Below, piece after piece: positions 1-8,115 of a stretch of 9,108 nt of DNA. The stretch spans positions 1 through 9,108 of the forward strand of contig CADCPV010000126.1 of the NCBI GenBank assembly GCA_902803345.1. The letters run 5' to 3'. Every line of letters starts with the position of its first letter. Position 1 is the first letter of the stretch. The position numbers and the translations under genes were made by a program. This stretch comes from an uncultured Eubacteriales bacterium. Its GTDB lineage: Bacteria > Bacillota_A > Clostridia > Lachnospirales > Lachnospiraceae. The notes beneath the pieces were generated by a model. That model did no database searches, was not told where the DNA came from, and saw only the letters and a list, made by a program, of their open reading frames with translations.

Positions 1-164
1 ACCATGTTGTCGCCGATATGCTGGGCGACTTCTGCCACGATCCGCTGGCTGCCGTTTCGGACCTCTACTGCATTCAGAAGCTCCGGAAGCCGGTTGTCCT
101 CAAAACGGATATCCAGCACGGGGCCCATGATCTGTACGATTGTACCGATGTTTTTCCCGGTCAT
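1..164 (-). CDS. atpD: F1Fo ATP synthase beta subunit, N-terminal fragment (cut by window edge)
   Basis: Only the first 54 codons are inside the window; the gene runs off the left edge. The visible part is the N-terminal beta-barrel domain of the catalytic beta subunit, with the family hallmark [15 protein letters not shown] at residues 7-21 and LNAVEV at 30-35. The nucleotide-binding domain, Walker motifs and catalytic Glu lie outside and cannot be checked. The start is the ATG at 162-164, preceded by AAAGGAG (172-178) with a 7-base spacer. It follows atpG after a 60-base gap, the longest gap between the F1 genes seen here. The beta subunit forms the catalytic hexamer with alpha and hydrolyses or makes ATP on the cytoplasmic side of the membrane. 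Identification is secure from motif and operon position. Confidence 0.95.
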   Translation of the reverse strand, partial: MTGKNIGTIVQIMGPVLDIRFEDNRLPELLNAVEVRNGSQRIVAEVAQHIGDNM

Positions 165-224
165 GTGCGTACTCCTTTGGTTCAGATATCAGATCGTCTG
201 TTTTCGGATCCTTCCCCGGCGAGA

Positions 225-1076
225 TCAGCCGGAGGAACCGGAGACGATTTCCGTGATTTCCTGCGTGATGGCGCCCTGACGGGCACGGTTGTATTTCAGG
301 TTCAGGTCGGCGATCATATCGTCGGCATTCTTTGTGGCGTTGTCCATCGCGGTGCGCCGCGCGCCAAGCTCCGATGCGACGGATTCGGCAAGCGCGCCGT
401 ACAGGAGGCCGCCAAGATACTCGGGAATAATGGCCTGGAACACCGCTACGCTGTCCGGCTCGTAAATGATCAGGCAGTCACGGTCGGCGCGTTTTCCGGT
501 CTCTGGCGGCAGAAGCGGCAGCAGTTCCAGCGTACCAGGACTCTGCGCAAGGACCGATATATATTTCGTGTAAACAAGCGTCACCCGGTCGCAGCCGCCG
601 TCCGAATAAAGCTGTGCAACCAGCCTTGCCATCGTGAAGCAGTCGCTGATCGAAACGGAAGCCGCTTCCGCATACTCCTCGGTCAGGATTTCAATGCCGC
701 GGGATTTGAAAAACTCCACAGCCTTCTTCCCGATCGGAAGCACACAGGATTCCTGGTCCTTCATACCTGCATACGCAAGCTTCAGTACGCCGCTGTTGTA
801 GCCGCCTGCGAGTCCGCGGTCACCGGCAATCACGATATAACAGGCTTTTTTGACTTCCCGCTGCGTAAGATATGCCGAATCAAGCTCGTCGTTGTTTGCG
901 GCGATGTCCATCAGCGTGTCGTACATGGTCGCAAAATACGGGCGGCTTGATCGGATCCGCTCTTCTGCCTTGATCATCCGGGATGCCGCCACCATTTCCA
1001 TGGCCTTCGTGATCTGGCGCGTATTCTCCATGCTTTTGATGCGGGTCCGGATGGCTTTTACTGATACGCCTGCCAT
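225..1076 (-). CDS. atpG: F1Fo ATP synthase gamma subunit (central stalk)
   Basis: The gamma subunit is the rotor shaft that turns inside the alpha3-beta3 hexamer and couples c-ring rotation to catalysis. The protein is 283 residues, normal for the family. The N-terminal helix carries the near-invariant NTRQITKAMEMVAASR (about residues 18-33), and the C-terminal helix carries TAMDNATKNADDMI followed by ITQEITEIVSGSSG, the gamma signature with a slightly divergent end (the usual form ends GGAAA or similar). The open frame extends 15 codons upstream (to 1121) into atpA, but the family begins at MAGVSVKAIRTRIKS, so I place the start at the ATG at 1074-1076. That start lies 4 bases after the atpA stop, and a GGAG (about 10 bases upstream) sits inside the end of atpA. 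It is part of the atp operon. Confidence 0.96.
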   Translation of the reverse strand: MAGVSVKAIRTRIKSMENTRQITKAMEMVAASRMIKAEERIRSSRPYFATMYDTLMDIAANNDELDSAYLTQREVKKACYIVIAGDRGLAGGYNSGVLKLAYAGMKDQESCVLPIGKKAVEFFKSRGIEILTEEYAEAASVSISDCFTMARLVAQLYSDGGCDRVTLVYTKYISVLAQSPGTLELLPLLPPETGKRADRDCLIIYEPDSVAVFQAIIPEYLGGLLYGALAESVASELGARRTAMDNATKNADDMIADLNLKYNRARQGAITQEITEIVSGSSG

Positions 1077-1080
1077 AAGA

Positions 1081-2598
1081 TCACTTCTCCAGGAATTTCT
1101 TGGTATAACGGATAATGGCATCCTTCAGCGCCTCTTCGTCTTTCGAATCCAGCACGCCGAAATGACGGATATCCGACAAAAGGTCCGCTTCACTCTCCTC
1201 AAGATAGGCATAGAAGCCCTGCTCGTAGGACGAAATGTCGCTGACTTCCACTTCTTTCAGGTATCCGTTTACAACTGCATAGATAATCGCGACCTGCAGC
1301 GCCACATCGACCGGTGCGCCGTTTTTCTGCTTCAGGACCTCCACAATCCGCTGTCCCTGTGCAAGCCGCGCCCGCGTGTCCGCATCAAGGTCCGAACCGA
1401 ACTGGGCAAAACTCTGCAGCTCAATGTACTGGGAATACAGCAGTTTCAGGGAGGCGGCAACCTTTTTCAGCGCCTTGATCTGCGCCGAACCACCGACACG
1501 GGATACGGAGATGCCGGGATTGATGGCCGGCATAATGCCTGAATGGAACATTTCCGACTCGAGGAAAATCTGGCCGTCCGTAATGGAAATCACATTCGTC
1601 GGAATATAGGCGGAAACGTCGCCGGCCTGCGTCTCGATAATCGGGATTGCCGTGAGGGATCCGCCGCCGTATTCATCCGACAACCGGGCTGCACGCTCCA
1701 AAAGCCTCGAATGCAGGTAGAAAACATCGCCGGGATAGGCTTCACGTCCCGGAGGCCTTCTGATCAGGAGGGAAATCGCACGGTAGGCGACCGCATGCTT
1801 CGAGAGATCGTCGTAAATAATCAGCGCGTCTTTGCCCTGATGCATGAAATATTCGCCCATCGCACAGCCGGCGTACGGCGCGATATACTGCATCGGCGCA
1901 AGTTCCGAGGCGGATGCGGAAACGATAATCGTATAGTCCATCGCGCCTGCGCGCGTGAGATCCTCCGCGATCTTTGCCACGGTCGCACGCTTCTGTCCGA
2001 TCGCCACATAGATGCAGATTACATCCTTGCCCTTCTGGTTGATGATCGTATCCGTCGCGATCGTGGTCTTGCCGGTCTGGCGGTCGCCGATGACAAGTTC
2101 GCGCTGTCCCCTTCCGATCGGAATCATGGCGTCAATCGCCTTGATGCCGGTCTGAAGCGGCGTTGAAACCGAGCGGCGCTCCAGAATCTGCGGCGCCGGG
2201 CTTTCGATCGCGCGGTACTCTCTTGCAAAATGCGGGCCCTTCCCGTCAATCGGCTCGCCGAGCGCGTTCACAACGCGGCCGATCAGTTCCTCGCCGACCG
2301 GAACCGATACAACACGGCCTGTGCGGCGCACCGTATCGCCTTCGCGGATTCCCGTATCCGTTCCTAAAATCACGACCGAGACACTGTTTTCCTCCAGGTT
2401 CTGGGCCATGCCGTAGGAACCGTTCGGAAGCTCCACCAGTTCTCCGGTCATGCAGTCATCAAGACCCGAGACCCGTGCGATGCCGTCGCCGAGGTAAAGA
2501 ACCGTACCGGTTTCGCCCTGACGGATGCGGTTTTCGTAGTTTTTGATTTGTTCACGTATGATCCTCGTGATCATCTGCGACTGAAGTTCCATAATCAT
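1081..2598 (-). CDS. atpA: F1Fo ATP synthase alpha subunit
   Basis: The alpha subunit is the non-catalytic nucleotide-binding partner of beta in the F1 head. The protein is 505 residues, the usual length. Visible motifs, in order, are the beta-barrel region (about 25-95), Walker A GDRQTGKT at 171-178, the Walker B segment DALIIYDD at 257-264, and the ATPase alpha/beta signature [10 protein letters not shown] at 357-366, followed directly by Arg367, which matches the arginine finger that reaches into the beta catalytic site. The C-terminal helical domain ends in RYTKKFLEK. The start is ambiguous between ATG at 2596-2598 and ATG at 2590-2592 (residue 3); an AAAGGAAAGGG purine stretch upstream could serve either. 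Twenty-six bases separate it from atpH. All key residues are intact. Confidence 0.97.
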   Translation of the reverse strand: MIMELQSQMITRIIREQIKNYENRIRQGETGTVLYLGDGIARVSGLDDCMTGELVELPNGSYGMAQNLEENSVSVVILGTDTGIREGDTVRRTGRVVSVPVGEELIGRVVNALGEPIDGKGPHFAREYRAIESPAPQILERRSVSTPLQTGIKAIDAMIPIGRGQRELVIGDRQTGKTTIATDTIINQKGKDVICIYVAIGQKRATVAKIAEDLTRAGAMDYTIIVSASASELAPMQYIAPYAGCAMGEYFMHQGKDALIIYDDLSKHAVAYRAISLLIRRPPGREAYPGDVFYLHSRLLERAARLSDEYGGGSLTAIPIIETQAGDVSAYIPTNVISITDGQIFLESEMFHSGIMPAINPGISVSRVGGSAQIKALKKVAASLKLLYSQYIELQSFAQFGSDLDADTRARLAQGQRIVEVLKQKNGAPVDVALQVAIIYAVVNGYLKEVEVSDISSYEQGFYAYLEESEADLLSDIRHFGVLDSKDEEALKDAIIRYTKKFLEK

Positions 2599-2624
2599 CC
2601 CTTTCCTTTTCGGGGTTCTTATGA

Positions 2625-3164
2625 TTAAAGTGTCGTTTCCCTGAGAATCCGGGACAAGTCTTCGATCCGGCCCCGAACCGTCCCGTCAAATTCGCGGTTC
2701 ATAAGCGACAGCCGGATTCCGCCTAAAAGCGTCGGATCGGTTTCCTCTTTGAGCGTGATCTGCTTTCCGGTGATGTCCCGGAGCTTTCGGATCAGCTGCT
2801 CCCGCTGCAGGTCCGAGAGTTTCACCGCCGATACTGCTTTTGCTTCGACGATGCCACGGTCTTCGTTGTAGCGCTCCCGGAAATATTCTGCGCAGTCCGA
2901 AAGATTCCGGATCAGGCCTTTCTCCGTGAGAATCCGAAGGAAATTCAATGTATAGAGATGCACACTCCCGGAAAGCGCCGTCCGGATCAGTTCCGTGCGT
3001 TCCTGTTTCGGAAGCGAAGGCTCGGAAAGAAGCTTCGGATAGGCCGGCGTCTCCGAAAAAAGCGCACAGACTGCCTGAAGATCCGACAGAATCACATCTG
3101 CCAGGTCCTCTGACTGCGCCAGATCGTACAGCGCATCACCGTAGCTTCGGGTCAGATCACTCAT
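2625..3164 (-). CDS. atpH: F1Fo ATP synthase delta subunit (OSCP-like)
   Basis: The delta subunit sits on top of F1 and joins the alpha subunits to the peripheral b stalk, so that the stator resists rotor torque. The protein is 179 residues, typical. The N-terminal helical domain begins [12 protein letters not shown] (residues 5-16). The C-terminal domain holds the conserved OSCP/delta block, [12 protein letters not shown] at 143-154 and the [15 protein letters not shown] region at 160-174. The start ATG overlaps the atpF stop as ATGA (3161-3164), which suggests translational coupling, and GGAGAAG in the last codons of atpF serves as the ribosome binding site. The stop is TAA. This family diverges quickly, but the C-terminal block and operon position leave little doubt. 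Confidence 0.95.
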   Translation of the reverse strand: MSDLTRSYGDALYDLAQSEDLADVILSDLQAVCALFSETPAYPKLLSEPSLPKQERTELIRTALSGSVHLYTLNFLRILTEKGLIRNLSDCAEYFRERYNEDRGIVEAKAVSAVKLSDLQREQLIRKLRDITGKQITLKEETDPTLLGGIRLSLMNREFDGTVRGRIEDLSRILRETTL

Positions 3165-3667
3165 GCGTCTTCTCCGATCTTTTTGATGAATTCGTCGACA
3201 AGCGCAGACTGGTCTTCGGGCGTAATCTCCCGCGCCATCAGCTTCTCGGCGATCTCCATCGCGATCTGATACACATCATCCTTCATCTCGTTCATCGCAC
3301 GCTTCTTCTCGAGCGCAATGTCCTTCTCCGCCTTCTCACGGATCGCGGAGGCTTCGTATTTTGCGTCAAGAAGAATGCCGTCGCTTTCCCGGCGGGCTTC
3401 CCGGTGCGCATCCCGGATGATTTCCGCCGCTTCGGATTTCGCGGTGCTGATGCGTTCTTCGTACTGCGTGCGCAGTGCTTCCGCCTCCGCCTGTTTTCCT
3501 TCGGCGTCGGCGTACAGATCGTCGATTTCCTTCTTGCGCTCCTCGATCATTTTCTTGACGGGCTTGAACAGGAATTTCCGCAGGATGATGAAAACCAGTA
3601 TGAAATTAAACAGCGTGAAAAGGGCTGTCCAGGGATTGAAGCCGATAAAATTCTCAAATCCCTCCAT
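3161..3667 (-). CDS. atpF: F1Fo ATP synthase b subunit (peripheral stalk)
   Basis: Subunit b anchors the stator: one membrane helix, then a long right-handed coiled coil that reaches the delta subunit. The protein is 168 residues, normal for the family. The short N-terminus (GFNPWTALFTLFNF) leads into a single hydrophobic helix at about 11-33. The charged segment FKPVKKMIEERKKEI (35-49) then begins a long Glu/Lys/Ala-rich helix running to about 145 with almost no helix breakers. The start ATG at 3665-3667 is preceded by AGGTGAG. A 51-base gap separates it from atpE, with no terminator-like hairpin in it. Only one b gene is present here, so the stalk is presumably a homodimer, as in most non-photosynthetic bacteria. 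Confidence 0.95.
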   Translation of the reverse strand: MEGFENFIGFNPWTALFTLFNFILVFIILRKFLFKPVKKMIEERKKEIDDLYADAEGKQAEAEALRTQYEERISTAKSEAAEIIRDAHREARRESDGILLDAKYEASAIREKAEKDIALEKKRAMNEMKDDVYQIAMEIAEKLMAREITPEDQSALVDEFIKKIGEDA

Positions 3668-3718
3668 CTATGCTCACCTGCCTTTCTGTTTCATACGATA
3701 TGACAGATACGAAAAATG

Positions 3719-5083
<1,365 letters not shown>

Positions 5084-5087
<4 letters not shown>

Positions 5088-5503
5088 GTTTTCGCTTCAC
5101 CTCCCTCCTTTTTCCTGAAGAGTTCGCCCAGAGACAGAATCGGGCGGAACAGAACCAGGGGAATCAGCATGGCGATCATCTCCGGAAGCTCAAAGCGCTT
5201 CGAAAGCACGACCGCAAGAAGAATACCGAACAAAAGAAGGTAGCGGACAAGCCGGGAAATCGTAATCACGCGCTTTGCGCCAAGCTCATCTCCCGCTTCC
5301 GCCTTCTTCGCGGCCGAAAGCACGCCGGCCGCCATAAACACATAATTTCCGACTGCAAGGAGCACCCCGATAAGCGCTCCGATTCCGACAAGAAGGCTCA
5401 TTTTCCGGATCAGGAAATACACGCCGAGCATCAGGACCGCAAGAGCGGCTTCTCCCAGCGCCACAATGAGGATATCCTGTTTGACCTGTCTGATATCGTC
5501 CAT
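5084..5503 (-). CDS. atpI: ATP synthase subunit I family protein (c-ring assembly factor)
   Basis: This small membrane protein has four predicted helices (about 11-33, 36-62, 84-101 and 107-125) with charged loops, including KKAEAGDELGAKR in the middle. Length (139 residues), topology and position directly before atpB fit the AtpI (ATP-synt_I) family. In sodium-type enzymes such as that of Acetobacterium woodii, AtpI is known to help assemble the c ring; it is not a stoichiometric part of the finished enzyme. The start ATG (5501-5503) has a modest AAGAAG upstream and lies 8 bases after the atpZ stop. The gene ends in GGAGGTGAAGCGAAAACTTGA, so its last codons supply the ribosome binding site for atpB and its stop overlaps the atpB start. 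Family assignment rests on topology and context more than on a sharp motif. Confidence 0.8.
5097..5104 (-). promoter_or_regulatory. Perfect Shine-Dalgarno sequence that fixes the atpB TTG start
   Basis: GGAGGTGA is a full eight-base complement to the 16S anti-SD end, and it lies 9 bases before TTG at 5085-5087. It is embedded in the last codons of atpI. An in-frame TGA lies only four codons before the TTG, and no ATG or GTG lies between them. The TTG is therefore the only start that keeps the conserved N-terminus. Confidence 0.85.
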
Positions 5504-5511
5504 AAATCTTC

Positions 5512-5769
5512 TTAGAATCCGTTGAAGCCTTCAGGCGGCTCCTTTTCGTTTTTCCCGAGCCGGTGCAGCGAGCGGAGCGATCCGTACAGGCCGCCCACGG
5601 CCCCGAGTACGCCAAGGCCCACGCCGGCTGCGATAATCCAGTTCCCGATGCCGAAACGGTTACGCAGGAACACGGCCAAAAGAATAAACAGCACCAGCGG
5701 AAATGCAACGGATACACCGACCTGCACCAGCCAGCTCAGGGCTGTCAGAAAAGTAAATTTTTCCTTCAT
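5512..5769 (-). CDS. atpZ: AtpZ-like two-helix accessory protein, first gene of the atp operon
   Basis: An 85-residue protein with two hydrophobic helices (about 8-36 and 43-64), a short basic loop between them (RNRFG) and a polar C-terminal tail (SLHRLGKNEKEPPEGFNGF). The second helix is glycine-rich (AAGVGLGVLGAVGGLYGSL), a pattern typical of the AtpZ family of small proteins encoded ahead of atpI and atpB in many Bacillota. AtpZ and AtpI have been linked to magnesium or calcium supply and to ATP synthase assembly in alkaliphilic Bacillus; whether that holds here is unknown. The start ATG (5767-5769) has a strong AAAGGAG ribosome binding site and is the first gene after the atp promoter. 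The product name rests on size, topology and position. Confidence 0.75.
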   Translation of the reverse strand: MKEKFTFLTALSWLVQVGVSVAFPLVLFILLAVFLRNRFGIGNWIIAAGVGLGVLGAVGGLYGSLRSLHRLGKNEKEPPEGFNGF

Positions 5770-5793
5770 GCGCGCCGGTCTCCTTTCACTGAA

Positions 5794-5822
5794 AGTCTAC
5801 CACAATTCTCTGCAGGTGACAA
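5794..5822 (-). promoter_or_regulatory. Sigma-70/sigma-A type promoter of the atp operon
   Basis: Reading on the minus strand, the -35 box is TTGTCA (5817-5822). A 17-base spacer follows, then the -10 box TAGACT (5794-5799), with TG one base ahead of the -10 (an extended -10). The predicted transcript would start about 7 bases further on, giving a very short leader before AAAGGAG and the atpZ ATG. It lies in the 62-base gap after the upstream metallophosphoesterase gene. No operator is evident. Confidence 0.7.
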
Positions 5823-5831
5823 GGGGTTCTG

Positions 5832-6365
5832 TCAGGCTCTGTCATCCGTCTCAAGAAATTTCTGTTCCCAGAGCACGACGCCCGAATCCGCGATTGTGAG
5901 GATTCCGTAGCCGTGCAGGCGTTCCTCCTGCCGCGGCAGCGAAATACTGCCCGGATTGATCAGAAAAACGCCGTTCCAGGCCTTCTCATATAAGGGCTTG
6001 TGCGTATGCCCGAAAAGCGCAATCCTGCAGTCCTCTCCCGCCGCCGCGGATGCGAGCGCGTCAAAAGGTCCGCCCGGCACTTTCCGGTAATAGCGGTGCC
6101 CGTGCGTAATGAACAGGCGGATACCGTCGAAATCCACACAGCGGTAATCCGGAAGCGCATAATCCATGTCGCAGTTGCCGCGCACAAAAAGGACCCCGGC
6201 AAGCGGATTGACTTTCGCGATCTCTTCGCGGATTTCCGGCTCGTACCCCTCCGCATCCCCTAAATGGATAACCGTGTCAAAGTTCCCTGCCTCCCGGAAA
6301 AGCGCCTCATAAAGCCCTGCATTCAGTTTATGGGTGTCGCTGACGACGAAAATGCGCCTGCTCAT
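5832..6365 (-). CDS. YfcE/MJ0936-type metallophosphoesterase (phosphodiesterase)
   Basis: A 177-residue calcineurin-like phosphoesterase, a compact single-domain size typical of the YfcE/MJ0936 group. The two-metal active-site motifs are all present: D-x-H as SDTH (Asp10, His12), GDAEG (Asp37), GNCD (Asn64), THGH (87-90) and GHTHKP (119-124). NPGS (137-140) is the group's usual C-terminal mark. Members cleave phosphodiesters such as bis-pNPP in vitro with Mn2+ or Ni2+; the natural substrate is generally unknown, so I give no specific role. The start ATG overlaps the rdgB stop as ATGA, with AGAAGAG as a modest ribosome binding site. Pairing with rdgB suggests co-expression, possibly in clearing unwanted nucleotide derivatives, but that link is inference. 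Confidence 0.9.
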   Translation of the reverse strand: MSRRIFVVSDTHKLNAGLYEALFREAGNFDTVIHLGDAEGYEPEIREEIAKVNPLAGVLFVRGNCDMDYALPDYRCVDFDGIRLFITHGHRYYRKVPGGPFDALASAAAGEDCRIALFGHTHKPLYEKAWNGVFLINPGSISLPRQEERLHGYGILTIADSGVVLWEQKFLETDDRA

Positions 6366-6946
6366 CTCTTCTGCAAAATCTCCTTCATTTTCTCAAGCGC
6401 GAGGCCCCGGTGGCTGATGCGGTTTTTCTCCTCTGCCGTGATTTCCGCTGCGGTTTTTCCGAATTCCGGCAGGTACAGGATCGGATCATAACCGAATCCG
6501 CCCGATCCCATGGGTTTTTCGCTGATGATGCCTTCCATCCGCGCCTCTGTCACAGCCTCTGTCCCGTCCGGGAACAGCGCCGCGATCACGCAGCTGTAAT
6601 GTGCGCCGCGCTGTTCGTCCGGAAGGCCCGAAAGCTTCTCCAAAATATAATTGTTTTTGAAAATATAATCGGTATCTTCCCCTAAGAAGCGGGACGAATA
6701 CACGCCCGGTCCGCCCGAAAAAGCATCGATGCATAAACCCGAATCGTCCGCAAGCACTACTGTGTCCTTCTGCGGACCGATCGCTCGCACCTTGATCAGG
6801 GCATTTTCCTCAAAGCTTGTCCCGTCTTCCACAATCTCCGGGACTTCCGGAAGGTCCAGGAGGGACAGGACTTCGTAATCCGGCCCTAAAATCTCCCGGA
6901 TTTCCCGGAGCTTTCCTTCATTTTTCGTTGCAAAAAGGATCTTCAT
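6362..6946 (-). CDS. rdgB: XTP/dITP pyrophosphatase (non-canonical purine NTPase, RdgB/HAM1 family)
   Basis: This enzyme hydrolyses XTP, ITP and dITP to the monophosphate and pyrophosphate, keeping deaminated purines out of DNA and RNA; it acts in the cytoplasm. The protein is 194 residues, typical. Family motifs, in order, are the N-terminal substrate loop ATKNEGK (6-12), EDGTSFEENA (40-49), the catalytic LADDSGL (65-71, with the metal-binding Asp pair), GGPGVYSSRF (78-87), GGFGYDPILY (149-158) and SHRG (178-181) near the C-terminus. All conserved residues are present. Its ATG overlaps the methyltransferase stop as ATGA, with GGAGG in the last codons of the upstream gene. It is a secure call. 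Confidence 0.96.
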   Translation of the reverse strand: MKILFATKNEGKLREIREILGPDYEVLSLLDLPEVPEIVEDGTSFEENALIKVRAIGPQKDTVVLADDSGLCIDAFSGGPGVYSSRFLGEDTDYIFKNNYILEKLSGLPDEQRGAHYSCVIAALFPDGTEAVTEARMEGIISEKPMGSGGFGYDPILYLPEFGKTAAEITAEEKNRISHRGLALEKMKEILQKR

Positions 6947-8115
6947 CTTTCCTCCGCTGCCGGCTCTTCCCGCGGTTTTTTCGGCGGTTTCGGGCCGGGA
7001 AAACTGTAGAAATAGGTCTTCAGCATCCCGTTGTATATTTTCCGGTTTTTCTCCGGAACGAGCCCCAGGTCCCGGACTGCATCTTCGTAGGACGTGATCA
7101 GGTACATGGACCAGGAATCCAGTGCTTTGAAGCGCTCGCCGAGTGCATGGTACAGTTCCGGAAGCTCGGCTTTTTCCGAAATCCGCTCGCCGTAAGGCGG
7201 GTTTGTCACCAGGAAACCGTACTTTTTCGGATGGCTCAGTGCCCGCACATCCCGTACCTGGAAATGGATCAGGTCGGAAACCCCGGCGCGCGCGGCATTT
7301 TCCCGGGCTGCGCGGATCGATGCGGGATCGATGTCATAGCCCTGAATATCGCAGTCTCCCGGATCCTGCTGCATTGAAATTGCCTCCTCGGAAGCCTCAT
7401 ACCAGCATTTCTTCGGGATCAGGCCGCTCCATTTTTCCGCTGTGAATTCCCGGTCGAGCCCCGGCGCGATGCCGGATGCCATCAGCGCGGCTTCAATCGG
7501 GAAGGTTCCGGAACCACAGAAGGGATCGACCAGAATCCGGTCCCGTTTCCATGGTGTCAGCATCAGAAGCGCCGCTGCAAGCGTCTCAGAGATCGGCGCC
7601 CTGACCGTGTCCGTGCGGTAGCCGCGCTTATGCAGCGAAACGCCCGAACTGTCGATGCCGATCGTCACCTCATCCTTGAGTATCGAAACCCGAAGCGGGT
7701 ATTCCGCACCGCTTTCGGGGATGGTTTCCGTATGATACTGTTCTTTCAGTTTCTCGACGATGGCCTTTTTGATGATCCGCTGGATGTCGGACGGAGAAAA
7801 GAGTTTGCTTTTGATGGAATTGGCCTTCGTTACCCAGACCTTTGCATCCTGCGGCAGAAAGGCCGCCCAGTCGATCGCCCTGGTCTCTTCAAACAGTTCG
7901 TCAAAGGTTTCCGCCCGGAAAGATCCCGCCGATACCAGTACGCGTTCAGCAGTCCGAAGGAAGATATTTGACCGGCAGATGTCCTTTTCCTCGCCCGAAA
8001 AATGCACCTTTCCGTCCTCGACTGCAGTGATCGGAAGGCCGAGCGCCTGAAGTTCCCGCTTCAGCACCGATTCGAGTCCGAAATGGCAGGGGGAAATCAT
8101 TTCATAAACACTCAT
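6943..8115 (-). CDS. THUMP-domain class I SAM-dependent RNA methyltransferase (RlmL/YpsC-like)
   Basis: A 390-residue enzyme predicted to methylate a guanine N2 in rRNA, by similarity to the N-terminal half of E. coli RlmL and to Bacillus YpsC. A ferredoxin-like/THUMP RNA-binding part covers about 1-165 (ISPCHFGLESVLKREL near the start, then SSGVSLHKRGYR at 156-167). The Rossmann methyltransferase follows: DPFCGSGT (197-204) for SAM binding, GYDIDP (259-264) as the acidic ribose-binding loop, and the catalytic N-P-P-Y tetrad in TNPPYGERIS (304-313). The C-terminus ends in a proline- and charge-rich tail (about 373-390) beyond the fold. The ATG overlaps the flippase stop as ATGA, with GGGAGAGGAG upstream. 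The exact RNA target cannot be told from sequence. Confidence 0.92.
   Translation of the reverse strand: MSVYEMISPCHFGLESVLKRELQALGLPITAVEDGKVHFSGEEKDICRSNIFLRTAERVLVSAGSFRAETFDELFEETRAIDWAAFLPQDAKVWVTKANSIKSKLFSPSDIQRIIKKAIVEKLKEQYHTETIPESGAEYPLRVSILKDEVTIGIDSSGVSLHKRGYRTDTVRAPISETLAAALLMLTPWKRDRILVDPFCGSGTFPIEAALMASGIAPGLDREFTAEKWSGLIPKKCWYEASEEAISMQQDPGDCDIQGYDIDPASIRAARENAARAGVSDLIHFQVRDVRALSHPKKYGFLVTNPPYGERISEKAELPELYHALGERFKALDSWSMYLITSYEDAVRDLGLVPEKNRKIYNGMLKTYFYSFPGPKPPKKPREEPAAEER

Noticed and set aside
165..224. The 60-base atpG-atpD gap, considered as an attenuator or processing site
   Set aside because: Only a four-base-stem palindrome (CAGACGATCTG) is visible, which is expected by chance. 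The AAAGGAG ribosome binding site explains the right-hand part.
18..950. A 310-codon open frame on the plus strand opposite atpG
   Set aside because: It lies antisense to the securely identified gamma subunit. Its translation has no recognisable motif and is rich in Arg, His, Cys and Val, as expected for the complement of a GC-rich gene.
1543..2166. A 207-codon plus-strand frame opposite atpA
   Set aside because: It lies wholly within atpA on the other strand. It is Arg-, Asp- and His-rich without domain features, and is a by-product of codon bias.
2948..3703. A 251-codon plus-strand frame opposite atpH and atpF
   Set aside because: It spans two well-supported genes in antisense, and its hydrophobic and charged runs mirror the AtpF coiled-coil codons. 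There is no ribosome binding site or family signature.
3668..3718. The atpE-atpF gap, checked for a hairpin that would set c-subunit stoichiometry
   Set aside because: I see only a short direct repeat (TCGTAT twice) and no stable stem; nothing supports a regulatory call.
5286..5717. A 143-codon minus-strand frame overlapping atpZ and atpI
   Set aside because: Both atpZ and atpI have proper starts, ribosome binding sites and membrane-protein composition. This frame is Arg-, Ser- and Cys-rich with no features.
5817..5834. Imperfect inverted repeat TGACA...TGTCA overlapping the atp -35 box, considered as a terminator or operator
   Set aside because: The arms are only five bases, there is no U-tract, and part of it lies in the last codon of the metallophosphoesterase gene; it is too weak to call.
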